From CAYMYN01 sp964394665 (lineage in GTDB: Bacteria; Planctomycetota; UBA1135; GCA-002686595): a DNA stretch of 64,000 nt. The notes under the pieces were generated by a model. The model saw nothing but the letters and a program-made list of their open reading frames with translations. It searched no databases and was not told the origin of the DNA. The stretch is taken from contig CAYMYN010000005.1 of the NCBI GenBank assembly GCA_964394665.1, forward strand, positions 186,001 to 250,000, in the 5' to 3' direction. Below, in pieces: positions 10,382 through 19,025 of the stretch. Each line of letters begins with the position of its first letter. Positions within the stretch are counted from its first letter, which is position 1. The translations under genes were made by a program, and so were the position numbers.

Positions 10382-11272
10382 TCAGGTGCGGGATGCCTCG
10401 AAGATCGTCTCGATGGCCTCGTCGAGGGCGAGGTCGAACTCGGCGTCGTTCTGCTGAGCGCTCAGGCCCTCGGTCAGCGCGCGGCTGAAGCTGGCGATCA
10501 TGCCGGGGTTGCGGGCCAGGCGCGCGTTGGCCTTGAGGCGCGTGTAGCCGCCCGAGAGCGCCACCACGCGCACCACGTTCGAGTGGTCGATCAGGCGCTC
10601 GTAGAAGTCGTCGTGCTCGGGCAGCGTCAGCTTGAGCATCACGACCTGCTCGGGGCCGAGCTCGTCGAGGCGCGACACGATGGCGTGTTCGAGCAGCATC
10701 TCGGCCTCCAGCTTGTCGGGGCAGTGGATGTCGACCTCGGGCTCGATGATCGGCACCAGGCCGGCCTCGACGATCTGCAGGCCGACCTCGAACTGCTGCG
10801 CGACGACGCGCTCGATGCCGGCCTCGTTCGCGGCCTTGATCACCGAGCGCATCTTGGTCCCGAAGACGCCGCGCTCCTTGGCGCGATCCAGCAGGCGGCC
10901 GAGGTCGGGCATGTCCTTCATCACCTGCACGCCGTCGGCCTCGGCGGCGAGCCCCTTGTCCACCTTGAGGAAGGGCACCACGCGTTTCTCCTCCCACAGG
11001 TACTGGGCCGTACCCTTGCCGCGCACCTGACGATCCATCGTGTTCTCGAACAGGATCGCGCCCAGGATGCGGTCTCCGTTGAAGGCCGGCGAGGTCATGA
11101 TGCGCGTGCGCATCTCGTGCACTTTGTCGTACATCGCCTGCTCGCCCGAGTAGGCCGTCTCGGGGATGCCGTACAGGCGCAGGGCCTTGGGCGTGCTGCC
11201 GCCGCTCTGATCGAGCGCGGCGAGGAAACCGTCCTGGGTCAGGACCTTCTTGAATTGCAGTTCGAAGGACAT
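10382..11272 (-). CDS. fda: Class I fructose-bisphosphate aldolase
   Basis: 296 aa from ATG 11272 (MSFELQFKKVLTQDGFLAALDQSGGSTPKAL). This is the bacterial class I aldolase type, which cleaves fructose-1,6-bisphosphate through a lysine Schiff base. Visible motifs are ALDQSGGSTPKAL, NGDRILGAILFENTMD, VPFLKVDKGL, VPIIEPEVDIHCPDK, VMLKLTLPE and the phosphate loop VVALSGGYTR. The length matches the roughly 295-aa bacterial subgroup. The gene is monocistronic, with a GC-rich palindrome after its stop. Cytosolic glycolysis/gluconeogenesis. Confidence 0.93.
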   Translation of the reverse strand: MSFELQFKKVLTQDGFLAALDQSGGSTPKALRLYGIPETAYSGEQAMYDKVHEMRTRIMTSPAFNGDRILGAILFENTMDRQVRGKGTAQYLWEEKRVVPFLKVDKGLAAEADGVQVMKDMPDLGRLLDRAKERGVFGTKMRSVIKAANEAGIERVVAQQFEVGLQIVEAGLVPIIEPEVDIHCPDKLEAEMLLEHAIVSRLDELGPEQVVMLKLTLPEHDDFYERLIDHSNVVRVVALSGGYTRLKANARLARNPGMIASFSRALTEGLSAQQNDAEFDLALDEAIETIFEASRT

Positions 11273-11402
11273 CGCGGGTGGGTGGGCTGCGGGTCGCGGG
11301 CGGGGGTGGGAAACGTCGGGCAGTGTCCCCGAAGGTCGCGCTCCGATCAACCGCGCCGGGCTCGGGGCCGCCCCGCGGGCGCCCACGCGCCCCGGGCGAT
11401 GC

Positions 11403-11408
11403 TAGGCT
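11403..11408 (+). promoter_or_regulatory. Possible -10 box TAGGCT for the selenoprotein gene
   Basis: TAGGCT in GCTAGGCTC lies 60 bp upstream of ATG 11468. No recognisable -35. One of the recurrent TAnnCT boxes. Confidence 0.3.
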
Positions 11409-11467
11409 CTGGCCCACGGGGTCGAGCGCGCGCGCCGCCGGCGGGCCCGCCCCAGGAGATCGCGACG

Positions 11468-13087
11468 ATGAACTGGCTCTGGATCCTGCCGCTGGCCCTC
11501 GCACCGCATCCCTCGCCCGGCCCTGCCGGCCTCGCGGCGACGTGCCTTTCCGCCGAGGACTTCGAAGCGCTCGAGGTCGAGTGGACGGCCGCGCTCTCGA
11601 CTTGGTTGGAGGAGGTGGAGGCGATTCGCGCCAGCGGCGGACGCCGCAGCGCGCAACCTCCGCATCCGGCCCTACGCTTCGCCCCGCGCTACGAGACCCT
11701 GGCCGGGGAGGGCGAAGGTCGCGCGGTGCTGTGGTTGCTCGACAACCTGCGCGAGGCACGCGAGGGCATCTCCGAGCGGCGCGTGCTGACGCGCCGCATC
11801 TTCGACTGGGTCGAGGAGGCGGGAGACGTACCCTGGGTGCCGCGGGCCCTGCTGGCGCTCGGCGAGCTGCGTCGCGACCTCGACGAGGAACGCCTGAAGG
11901 AACTCGTCAACACCCTCGCGGAGGAGGGGCGCAGTCCCGACGCCCAGGCCGCGGCGCTGCTCGTGCGCGCGCGGGGCTGGGAGCGTCGTGACCGAGCCAA
12001 GGCGGAGCTGATCCGCTTCAAGCTCGGTCGGGCGTGCCACGAACGCGACGTGGCCCTGGAGCTCTCGCCGATCCTGCGCGACTCGCTGGCGCAGGCGCTG
12101 ATCGGGGACCTCGAGCGGCTGCGCCAGCAACACTTCGCGGCCTCCTACGAGGAGCAGGAGGACGGCCGCTGGGTGCAACGCGCGGACGCGCCGCCGGATC
12201 CCGACGGGATCTACGAGCCCATGCTGAGCGCCTTGGCCGAGGCCGGGGGCGTGCGGGCGCGGGTCTGGGTGCTCACGGACAGTCGTCAGCTGGACGAAGA
12301 GACCGCCGCACTGAAGCGGACGTACCTCGAGGCGCTGGCGCGCGAGGGGCTCTCCGGCAACGCTTTGAGCGCGCTCCTGCGCAGTGCAAGGTCCCTGGTG
12401 TGGACCCTGGGCATCGACGTCGTCGAGCCCGCGCTGCGCGAACTGGTCGCGCACGTTCCCGTGGCCGAGCGCGCCGGGGCGCTGTTCGCCCTCGGCATGG
12501 CCCTGTGCGAAGTCGACGGGGAGCCGGCCGAGGAGGGCGCTTCGACGCCGCGCGAACGCGGGCTCGAGCTGCTGCGCGAGGTCGTCGCCGGTTGGCCGGC
12601 GTCCTCCCAGGCCCGCCAGGCCGAAGCGAAGCTCCTGCGCTTCACCTACCTCGTCGTCGGCAAGGAAGCGCCCGAGCTCGAGCTCGAGGACGTCGACGGC
12701 AACGCCTTCCGACTCTCCGAGTACCGCGGCAAGGTAACCGTGATCGACTTCTGGGGCTTCTGGTGAGGCCCCTGCGTGGGGGAGCTCCCCCACCTGAAGG
12801 CGCTCGTGGAGCGCCACGCCGATCGTCCCTTCGCCATCGTGGGCATCAACACCGACAGCGACAAGGCCGACTACCGCCGCAAGATCGAGCAACACGGCGT
12901 CACCTGGCGCAACGCCTGGACAGGCTCGCCGAGCGGCGCGGTCCCGCGCTCCTGGGCCGTCGACAGCTATCCGACGATCTTCGTGCTCGACGCGAAGCAC
13001 GTCATCCGGGCCGTGGACGCGCGCGGGCGACAGCTCGAAAAGGTCGTGCAGGAGCTGCTCGACGAGTTGGGTTCCGAGGCGCGCTGA
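11468..13087 (+). CDS. Predicted selenoprotein: exported TlpA-like thioredoxin (Sec at in-frame TGA 12764-12766)
   Basis: 539 aa if TGA is read as selenocysteine (residue 433). An N-terminal signal peptide (MNWLWILPLALAPHPSPGPAG) is followed by about 380 helical residues rich in Glu and Arg. A TlpA/AhpC-TSA type thioredoxin domain then begins APELELEDVDGNAFRLSEYRGKVTVIDFWGFW. The next codon is TGA. The frame continues GPCVGELPHLKALVERHADRPFAIVGINTDSD..SYPTIFVLDAKHVIRAVDARG to a normal stop. The TGA thus replaces the first Cys of the WCxPC motif, giving WUGPC. The partner Cys and all downstream thioredoxin features are intact. A hairpin 10 nt after the TGA fits a bacterial SECIS. Alternatives are a sequencing error in a Cys codon or a recent nonsense mutation. 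Confidence 0.8.
12776..12793 (+). promoter_or_regulatory. Candidate bacterial SECIS hairpin
   Basis: GTGGGGG (12776-12782) pairs with CCCCCAC (12787-12793) around tetraloop AGCT. Sixteen nucleotides separate the TGA from the apical loop, and G is the second loop base. These match the known bacterial SECIS rules (loop 16-37 nt from UGA, G in the first two loop positions). The arms also encode VGELPH, so coding constraint contributes. Confidence 0.6.
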
Positions 13088-13106
13088 GGCGCCGATCCGA
13101 CGGGCG

Positions 13107-13712
13107 ATGATCCTGCTACTCGACAACTACGACTCGTTCACGTGGAACGTGTACCAGCTCCTGCGCGAGCTGGGAGCGGAGGTCTGCGTGCGACGCAACG
13201 ACGAGCTCTCGGCCGAAGGCCTGCTGGCCCTCGCACCCGAGGCGATCGTCATCAGCCCCGGGCCCGGCCGCCCCGAGGCAGCGGGGGTCACCCCCGAGCT
13301 CCTGCGCCGCGTGCCGCCGGATCTGCCGTTGCTCGGGGTGTGCCTGGGGCATCAGGCGCTCGTGCAGCACGAGGGCGGAACGATCGAGCGCGATCCCGTC
13401 CCCGTGCACGGGCGCGCGAGCTCGGTCTTCCACGACGGCCACGAGCTGTTCCGCGGGATGCCGAACCCGTTCGCCGCGGGGCGCTACCACTCGTTGCGCG
13501 CGCGGCGAACGGACTTGCCCCCGACGCTGGAGGTGACTGCCTGGACCGAGGACGGCCTGGTCATGGGGCTACGCCACCGCACGCGCTCCCAGTGGGGCGT
13601 GCAGTTCCACCCCGAGTCGATCCTGACGCCCGAGGGCCGCATCCTGTTCGCCAACTTCCTCGAGCTCGCGCGGCGCAGCGCCTCCGCGCTCGAGGGCGCG
13701 CGATCGGCCTGA
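13107..13712 (+). CDS. pabA: Glutamine amidotransferase, anthranilate/aminodeoxychorismate synthase component II
   Basis: 201 aa. Class I glutamine amidotransferase: MILLLDNYDSFTWNVYQLL, ISPGPGRPEAAG, nucleophile motif LLGVCLGHQAL (Cys near residue 79), and catalytic His/Glu in VQFHPESILTPEG. It supplies ammonia to a chorismate-using synthase for folate (PabA) or tryptophan (TrpG). Sequence alone cannot separate the two, and no component I gene is nearby. The gene starts 19 bp after the selenoprotein stop and could be co-transcribed with it. Confidence 0.88.
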   Translation: MILLLDNYDSFTWNVYQLLRELGAEVCVRRNDELSAEGLLALAPEAIVISPGPGRPEAAGVTPELLRRVPPDLPLLGVCLGHQALVQHEGGTIERDPVPVHGRASSVFHDGHELFRGMPNPFAAGRYHSLRARRTDLPPTLEVTAWTEDGLVMGLRHRTRSQWGVQFHPESILTPEGRILFANFLELARRSASALEGARSA

Positions 13713-13736
13713 GCCCTCGAGCCGCCCCAGGCCCCC

Positions 13737-14273
13737 TTGGCCCGCCTCTTCGTCGCCCTCTACCCGCCGCGCGAGGTCGCGCGCGCGCTGCTCGACGCGC
13801 TCGAGGGGCTCGCCCTGCCGCCGCACCGCGCGACACCCCTCGACCAGGTGCACATGACGGTGCTCTTCGTCGGCGAAGTGCCCGAGCGCGACCTCGCCGC
13901 GACCGCCGAGTCGGTCGAGCGCGCGGCCGCGGGCATCGCCGCCTTCGAGCTCGCCGTCGAGCGCATGCTCCCCCTGCCCGATCGGGGACCCGCGCGACTG
14001 ATCGCCGCCGGCACGAACGCCCCCGGGGCCCTGGTCGAGCTGCGCCGGCGCCTGGTGGCGCGCCTGGTCACGCCGCGCCCGAAGGAGGCGCCCTTCCGCC
14101 CACACCTCACCCTGTGCCGCTTCCGTGCCCCGACGCGTTTCGCGCTCCCGCCGCAGGGCACGCCGGCGCCGCCGCCCTTCCGCGTCGACGCGATCTCGCT
14201 GCAGCGCAGCATCCTGCGTCCCGACGGCGCCGAGCACCGCCAGGTGCTGCGCGTGCCCCTCGGGGTGTCCTGA
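13737..14273 (+). CDS. thpR: RNA 2',3'-cyclic phosphodiesterase (ThpR/LigT-like)
   Basis: 178 aa. Start is TTG 13737, the only start codon between the preceding in-frame stop and the conserved ARLFVALYPP. The two H-x-T motifs of the 2H phosphoesterase superfamily are present: HMTVLFVG (His about 38) and HLTLCRFR (His about 123). The family hydrolyses 2',3'-cyclic phosphates and can ligate tRNA halves in vitro; the physiological role is uncertain. No ribosome binding site is visible, and with only 24 bp after pabA it is probably translated from the same mRNA. Confidence 0.87.
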   Translation: MARLFVALYPPREVARALLDALEGLALPPHRATPLDQVHMTVLFVGEVPERDLAATAESVERAAAGIAAFELAVERMLPLPDRGPARLIAAGTNAPGALVELRRRLVARLVTPRPKEAPFRPHLTLCRFRAPTRFALPPQGTPAPPPFRVDAISLQRSILRPDGAEHRQVLRVPLGVS

Positions 14274-14291
14274 TCCCTGCGGTTCCCGTCC

Positions 14292-14320
14292 TTCGATCGG
14301 CTCGCGGAGCGCGCTACGCT
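14292..14320 (+). promoter_or_regulatory. Possible promoter TTCGAT-17-TACGCT for peroxiredoxin
   Basis: TACGCT at 14315-14320 has TTCGAT at 14292-14297 with a 17-bp spacer. It lies 64 bp upstream of ATG 14385. Moderate match; it fits the TAnnCT -10 set. Confidence 0.35.
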
Positions 14321-14384
14321 TCCGCGTCCCTCCGGGGCTGGCCGGCGCGATGGGCGCGCCGCCGGAGCCCCGCGGCGACCGGAC

Positions 14385-14861
14385 ATGATCGAAGTCGGCA
14401 AGAAGGCACCGGCGTTCACGCTCCTGAACCAGGACGAAGCCAAGGTCCAGCTCAGCAAGCTCGCGGGCTCGTGGGTGGTGCTGTACTTCTACCCCAAGGA
14501 CGACACGCCCGGCTGCACGGTGGAGGCTTGCGAGTTCACCGCCGGCATCAAGGGCTTCGAGAAGCTGGAGGCCAAGGTCTTCGGCTGCAGCGCCGACAGC
14601 CCCGAGAGCCATCGCAAGTTCATCGCCAAGCACAAGCTGAAGGTGGAGCTGCTCTCCGACCCCGATCACGCCGTGATGGAGAAGTACGGCGCGTGGGGCG
14701 AGAAGACGCTCTACGGCAAGAAGTCCGTGGGCGTGATCCGCTCGACGGTGCTGATCGACCCGACGGGCAAGGTCGCGCACCACTGGCGCAAGGTGCAGTC
14801 GAAGGGCCACGCGGCCAAGGTGGCCGAGGTCCTGAAGGGCCTGCGCGCGGCCGCCGGGTGA
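14385..14861 (+). CDS. bcp: Thiol peroxidase of the BCP/PrxQ family
   Basis: 158 aa. Residues 1-30 carry MIEVGKKAPAFTLLNQDEAKVQLSKLAGS. The peroxidatic site is FYPKDDTPGCTVEACEF, with the peroxidatic Cys in TPGCT and a second Cys five residues later, the atypical 2-Cys BCP arrangement. DPDHAVMEKYGAWGEK and the C-terminal RSTVLIDPTGKVAHHWRKV are typical. It reduces hydroperoxides using thioredoxin, in the cytosol. Unlike the nearby TlpA-like gene, its active-site codons are ordinary Cys codons. Confidence 0.93.
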   Translation: MIEVGKKAPAFTLLNQDEAKVQLSKLAGSWVVLYFYPKDDTPGCTVEACEFTAGIKGFEKLEAKVFGCSADSPESHRKFIAKHKLKVELLSDPDHAVMEKYGAWGEKTLYGKKSVGVIRSTVLIDPTGKVAHHWRKVQSKGHAAKVAEVLKGLRAAAG

Positions 14862-14896
14862 GGCATCGTCCGTCGCCGTGATCCGCGCGTCGAGCT

Positions 14897-16462
14897 TCAG
14901 CGCTTGCGCGGCAGCCGGCGCCGGAAGGCGTCGATCCAACGCGCGACGGGGAGCGGGAGGTGGCGCGGGACGAAGGCCTCGGTCGCGCGGGTCGGCGCGC
15001 CGGCCTGCGTCGGCCGCGGACGCGGCAGGCTGGCGAGTTCGTCCGCGCGCAGCCCTTGGGCGACCGCGAGGGTCAGCGCGTCCGCCATCTCGCTCGCGTG
15101 GCGCGCGACGAGCGTGGCTCCGACGACGCGGCCGGTCTTGCGCTGGGTATGGAGCTTGAGGAGCCCCTCGCCCTCGCCGTCGCAGAGCGCGCGCTCGAGG
15201 GCGTTGAAGTCGGCGCGGAAGGTCTCGACGGCGAGGCCCTGACGTTCGGCCTGGCGACGGCGCAGGCCGACGTGCACGACCTCCGGGTCGGTCAGCACGA
15301 CGCGCGGCGTCGGTAGCGCGTCCCAGCGCCCCTTCCCCAGGCACAGCGCGTTGGTCACCGCCAGATGCGCGTGCGCTTGTTCGGGTGCGGCCTGCCCGGG
15401 ATGGGCGGCCCACCCCGCGGCCGCGCATCCGACGGCGAAGATTCGCGGGTTGTCGCTGCGCAGGTGCGCGTCGACCCGCGCACCCTGGGCATCGAGGTGC
15501 ACCCCGGCGCGCTCCAGGCCGAGGCCATCGAGGCCGGGGGCGCGGCCGAGGGCGACCAGCACCGCCTCGACGTCCAGGGGGCGCGTCGAGCCGCTCTCCT
15601 GCTCGACCAGGAACAGGCGTCGTCCGCCGGCGATGAGCTCGGCCTTGCGCAGACGGAACCCCTCCAGCACGCGCACGCCATCCTCGACGAGCGCGCGGCG
15701 CACGAGCGCGGCCGCGTCGGCGTCCTCCGAGTTGAGGATGCGCTCCTGCTCCTCGACCAACGTCACGGTCGCGCCGAAACGCGCGAAGGCCTGCGCCAGC
15801 TCGCAGCCCTCGGGGCCGCCGCCGATCACGGCCAGGCGCGCGGGCAGCGCCGCGAAGTCGACCAGCGTGTCCGGCGTCGAGAAACCGACTTCGGCCAGGC
15901 CCGGCACCTTCGGTACGCTCCAACTCGGCGCGCCCGCGATCAGGGCCTTGTCGAAGCGCAACGCGCGATTGCCGAGGGTCAGGACGTTCGGGGCGGTGAA
16001 CCGCGCCTCGCCGACGAACAGGTCGATGCCGAGTTCGCGCAGGCGTTTGGGGTGCTGCCGCTCGGCGAGGATGCGGCCCGCGGCGAGACCGTGCTGGTGC
16101 GCCGTCGCGTAGTCGAACCAGGCGCCTTCGAGCCCGCCCAGGCCCAGGCTCGAGGCCACGCGCAGGTCGCCAATGGCGCGCGCGGCGCGCAGCAGCGCCT
16201 CGGCCGGCACACGTCGGCCGGCGGGGCCTCCGGGCCCGAAGAGCTCCCGCCCGACGAGCGCCGTGCGCGCCCCCAAGCGCGCCGCTTCGCCCGCCGCGGC
16301 GAGCGCCGCCTCGCCCCCGCCGACGACCAGCAGGTCGTAGAGCTTCGCGGGTTCCGGATCGATGTACCTGCGCCCAAAAGCCGTCTCCTCGAGGGATTGC
16401 GGCGTCCCAACCGCGATCCTCCGAGTGGACGGCGCCTGCCCGGTCGCCGTGCTGCCCCTCAT
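14897..16462 (-). CDS. Pyridine nucleotide-disulfide oxidoreductase homologue lacking the redox disulfide
   Basis: 521 aa. FAD-binding LYDLLVVGGGEAALAAAGEAARLG, NAD-binding RLAVIGGGPEGCELAQAFARFGATVTLVEEQERIL, and the second FAD motif NPRIFAVGCAA place it with mercuric reductase/lipoamide dehydrogenase. The redox box, normally GGxCxxxGCxPSKALL, reads GGPAGRRVPAEALL. Both cysteines are absent and the box is two residues shorter. The C-terminal HPTxxE catalytic His motif is also gone (RPRPTQAG). It may be an electron-transfer or sensor flavoprotein rather than a disulfide reductase. Its ATG overlaps the stop of the VTT-DUF547 gene, so the two are translationally coupled. Confidence 0.85.
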   Translation of the reverse strand: MRGSTATGQAPSTRRIAVGTPQSLEETAFGRRYIDPEPAKLYDLLVVGGGEAALAAAGEAARLGARTALVGRELFGPGGPAGRRVPAEALLRAARAIGDLRVASSLGLGGLEGAWFDYATAHQHGLAAGRILAERQHPKRLRELGIDLFVGEARFTAPNVLTLGNRALRFDKALIAGAPSWSVPKVPGLAEVGFSTPDTLVDFAALPARLAVIGGGPEGCELAQAFARFGATVTLVEEQERILNSEDADAAALVRRALVEDGVRVLEGFRLRKAELIAGGRRLFLVEQESGSTRPLDVEAVLVALGRAPGLDGLGLERAGVHLDAQGARVDAHLRSDNPRIFAVGCAAAGWAAHPGQAAPEQAHAHLAVTNALCLGKGRWDALPTPRVVLTDPEVVHVGLRRRQAERQGLAVETFRADFNALERALCDGEGEGLLKLHTQRKTGRVVGATLVARHASEMADALTLAVAQGLRADELASLPRPRPTQAGAPTRATEAFVPRHLPLPVARWIDAFRRRLPRKR

Positions 16463-18102
16463 GGATGGTCTGCTCCCTGGCCCTCGCGGGCCCCGATGCC
16501 GTTCAGGCTCCAGTCGTACGGGAGCCAGCGCACCTTGACCGTTTCCGAGGATTCCAGGGCCTGGGCCAGCCGCGGGACGTAGCGCGCGGCGTAGGCGAGG
16601 GTCGAGTCGCTCACCTGCTCGAAGTCCCCCCGGTACCAGGCGTAGATGCGAGTGAGCCCCACCTCGAGGTCCACGCCGGCGGGCAGGTCCGCTTCGACGA
16701 GTTGCACCCAGCGCCGGCCCGCGTGCACGCGGCGGGCGGCCTCCTCGAGCTGCTGATCGAGTTGCGCGCCGCGGTAGGCGCGGTTCCACAGGGGCGGGCA
16801 CCCCACGCTGGCGCAGTTCAGCGCGAAGTGCACCCGCGGCTCGACGAAGGCTCCGCGGCACTGTTCGTGTTCGATCTGCGCCAGGGTCCAACTCCGTCTA
16901 CCGATCACCCACGTGCGGCCCTCCCAGCGCCGGTCGTAGGGGATCTGCAGGATCGATCCCAGGGGTCGGTGGTCGAGCACCAGCCGCAGCGTGCAGGCGT
17001 TGTAGGCGTTGATGAGCAGGGCCAGCTTCTCGTCGCGCCCGAGCTCGTCGAAGGGCGCCGCGGCGAGCTGCTCGAGGTAACGGTCGAGGCGCGCGCCGTC
17101 CTGCGCCAGCCCGTCGTAATCGACCCAACCCTCGTCGTCGACGTGCGCCGCGAGCAAGGCATCGAAGAGCGCATGGTCGAACACCCGGCCCACGCGCGGC
17201 TCCGTGTAGCGCTCGACCATGGCCACCGGATCGGGGGCCAGGGCCGTGACGAGCAGGTCGCGCGCGAAGAAAGCCGCCAGGGCGCCGAACGCCAGCAGGC
17301 CGGCGCTGGTGGCCGAGAGCAGCGGGCCCAGCGGGAGCCCGCCCGCCGTGGTGAGCGGTTCGGTCGGGACCAGCGCCCCCCGCTCGCGCTTCTTCTCCAG
17401 CCGCTGGCGCGTGCGCCGCGCGACGTACAGCACGCCCACCCAACGCAGGCCGAAGCCGAGGGCGATCAGCGCGACCTCCAGCGGTCGATCCCCGGAGAAG
17501 CTGAGGCCGCTCTGCAGGGCGACCAGGCTCTCGCCCCCCGCGTAACCCAGGAGCGTGTACAGCACGGCGGTGGGGATCATCGCGATCCAGCTCGCCAGGA
17601 CGAAGGGCGCCAAGCGCACGGGCGTCAGGCCGAAGACGTAGTTCGAGAAGCCGTAGGGCACGACGGGCGTCAGGCGCAGCAGCACGAGCATGCCGAAGCC
17701 GCCGTCGGCCATCGCTTCGCGTAGGGACTCGAGGCGTGGGCTGCGGCGCGCGGCGCGTTCGATCGGCCCGTGGGCCATGTGGCGCGCGATCACGAAGCCC
17801 GCCGCCGCGGCGAGCACCGTGCCGGCGGACATCGTGAGCAACGCGGCCGTGGGCGAGAGCAGGGCGCCCGCGACCATCATCACCAGCGCCCCGGGGATCA
17901 GCAGCAGGTTGGCGACGACGTACAGCAACAGCAGGGCCAGGGGCCCGAAGGCGCCGATGTACTCGAACAGGCCCCGCAGCTCGATCAGGGCGCGACCCAC
18001 GGGCAGCCACCACGCGATGGCGACCAGGGCGAGGAGCGCCACCAGAGCGGACGCGGCGTGCACGGCAAGGGCGTGCCGGAAGAGGAACGGGGCCAGGCGC
18101 AT
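16459..18102 (-). CDS. TVP38/TMEM64 (VTT) membrane protein fused to DUF547
   Basis: 547 aa. Residues 1-250 form the multi-TM VTT/SNARE-associated domain: LLLIPGALVMMVAGALLSP, RLTPVVPYGFSNYVFGLTPVRLAPF and LYTLLGYAGG. After another TM segment (about 265-285) the C-terminal 250 residues are a DUF547 domain (VDYDGLAQDGARLDRYLEQL.., LALLINAYNACTLRLVLDH, VHFALNCASVGCPPLWNRAYRGAQL). VTT proteins are proposed lipid scramblases or transporters; DUF547 has no assigned activity. It is coupled to the disulfide-less flavoprotein downstream. A -10-like TAGCCT sits only 9 nt before the ATG and there is no Shine-Dalgarno, suggesting a leaderless or very short-leader mRNA. Confidence 0.87.
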   Translation of the reverse strand: MRLAPFLFRHALAVHAASALVALLALVAIAWWLPVGRALIELRGLFEYIGAFGPLALLLLYVVANLLLIPGALVMMVAGALLSPTAALLTMSAGTVLAAAAGFVIARHMAHGPIERAARRSPRLESLREAMADGGFGMLVLLRLTPVVPYGFSNYVFGLTPVRLAPFVLASWIAMIPTAVLYTLLGYAGGESLVALQSGLSFSGDRPLEVALIALGFGLRWVGVLYVARRTRQRLEKKRERGALVPTEPLTTAGGLPLGPLLSATSAGLLAFGALAAFFARDLLVTALAPDPVAMVERYTEPRVGRVFDHALFDALLAAHVDDEGWVDYDGLAQDGARLDRYLEQLAAAPFDELGRDEKLALLINAYNACTLRLVLDHRPLGSILQIPYDRRWEGRTWVIGRRSWTLAQIEHEQCRGAFVEPRVHFALNCASVGCPPLWNRAYRGAQLDQQLEEAARRVHAGRRWVQLVEADLPAGVDLEVGLTRIYAWYRGDFEQVSDSTLAYAARYVPRLAQALESSETVKVRWLPYDWSLNGIGAREGQGADHP

Positions 18103-18111
18103 CGGGGGAGG

Positions 18112-18117
18112 AGGCTA
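18112..18117 (-). promoter_or_regulatory. Possible -10 box TAGCCT, near-leaderless start
   Basis: Minus-strand TAGCCT lies 9 nt before ATG 18102. A transcript from it would start at or beside the start codon. No -35 is recognised. Confidence 0.35.
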
Positions 18118-18274
18118 CGCGACGGGGGCGCGGAAGCTATCGGAGACCCTGTTCAGAGAGGCCCGCAAGCCCACGAGCGCGCCTCCCACCCCGACGGCGG
18201 GGCGGGCCCCCTGGCCGGTCCGTCGGCGGCCCGGACTTGATCGGGGCGCGGGCGAGGCGGATGGTGGGGGCCAG

Positions 18275-18745
18275 ATGGACCTCCGCCGCATCCTCGTCAC
18301 CTCGGATCTCTCCGCCGACTCCCTGCGCCCGCTCAAGCCGGTGCACGACCTGGCGCTGCGCCTGGGAGCCGAGCTGACCCTGCTGACGGTCGTGCCCGAA
18401 CAGCGCGCCGTGCCGACCGGTGCACCCCTGGCGCCGCTGGTGACGCCGATCGACCTCGAGGAGGAGGTGCGCGAAGCGCGCGTCGCCCTCGAGCGCCAAG
18501 CGCGTCAAGTGCTCGGCGCCGACCTGGCTTTCGCCGTGGACGCGGTCACCGGATTCGACGTGGCCCAGTCCATCGTCGACTACGCCGAGCAAGGTGGTTT
18601 CGACCTGATCGCTCTCTCGACCCATGGGCGCACGGGTTGGCGCCACCTCGCCTTCGGCAGCATCGCCGAGGACGTCCTGCGCCGTTGCCGCGTGCCGGTG
18701 CTCACCTTCCAGCAGACGCAAGCGAGCGACGCTTCGAAGGCGTGA
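18275..18745 (+). CDS. Universal stress protein (UspA family)
   Basis: 156 aa from ATG 18275 (MDLRRILVTSDLSADSLRPL); the nearby ATG at 18261 is out of frame. A single Usp domain with the ATP-binding signature STHGRTGWRHLAFGSIAEDVLRRCRVPVL (G-2x-G-9x-G-S type). An ATP-binding, dimeric cytosolic stress protein is expected. It stands alone, divergent from the VTT-DUF547 operon, with 172 bp between the two starts. Confidence 0.92.
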   Translation: MDLRRILVTSDLSADSLRPLKPVHDLALRLGAELTLLTVVPEQRAVPTGAPLAPLVTPIDLEEEVREARVALERQARQVLGADLAFAVDAVTGFDVAQSIVDYAEQGGFDLIALSTHGRTGWRHLAFGSIAEDVLRRCRVPVLTFQQTQASDASKA

Positions 18746-18755
18746 GCGGCGCGGC

Positions 18756-18768
18756 GTATCCTGGAAAC
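18756..18768. repeat. 13-mer GTATCCTGGAAAC, second copy
   Basis: Identical to 653-665. Both copies are in intergenic DNA on the plus strand. TATCCT could be a -10 box; the nearest downstream plus-strand start is 19026. The surrounding 280 bp (18746-19025) hold no gene. Confidence 0.35.
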
Positions 18769-19025
18769 GAAGGCGAGTCGATTCCCTCGCATTCCGACTC
18801 CGCCCGTTTCCCGAATCCAGGATGAGTCGGGCTTCAGAGGGCGCTCGCGGAGGGTCGGTTCTTGCCGGACCGCCGCACGCTGGTCAGGCTTGCGCCCGTT
18901 GAGTTGTTGGCCGTCGTCCCCAGCCGTCGGCTCGACCCCCTGAAGCGCGATGCGGCGGGTCGAAGCCCGTCGTCACGCTCCATGGGAGGCTCTGTTCCGG
19001 TCCCTTCGGACCCGGAGAGTTTCCG

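Noticed and set aside
12776..13087. Separate small thioredoxin gene starting at the ATG-like codon after the TGA
   Set aside because: It would lack the first strand and the catalytic first position. The frame is continuous with the upstream gene across the TGA, so a single selenoprotein gene explains it better.
14385..14861. Second selenoprotein (peroxiredoxin families often use Sec)
   Set aside because: The active-site codons in TPGCTVEAC are ordinary Cys codons and the frame has no internal TGA.
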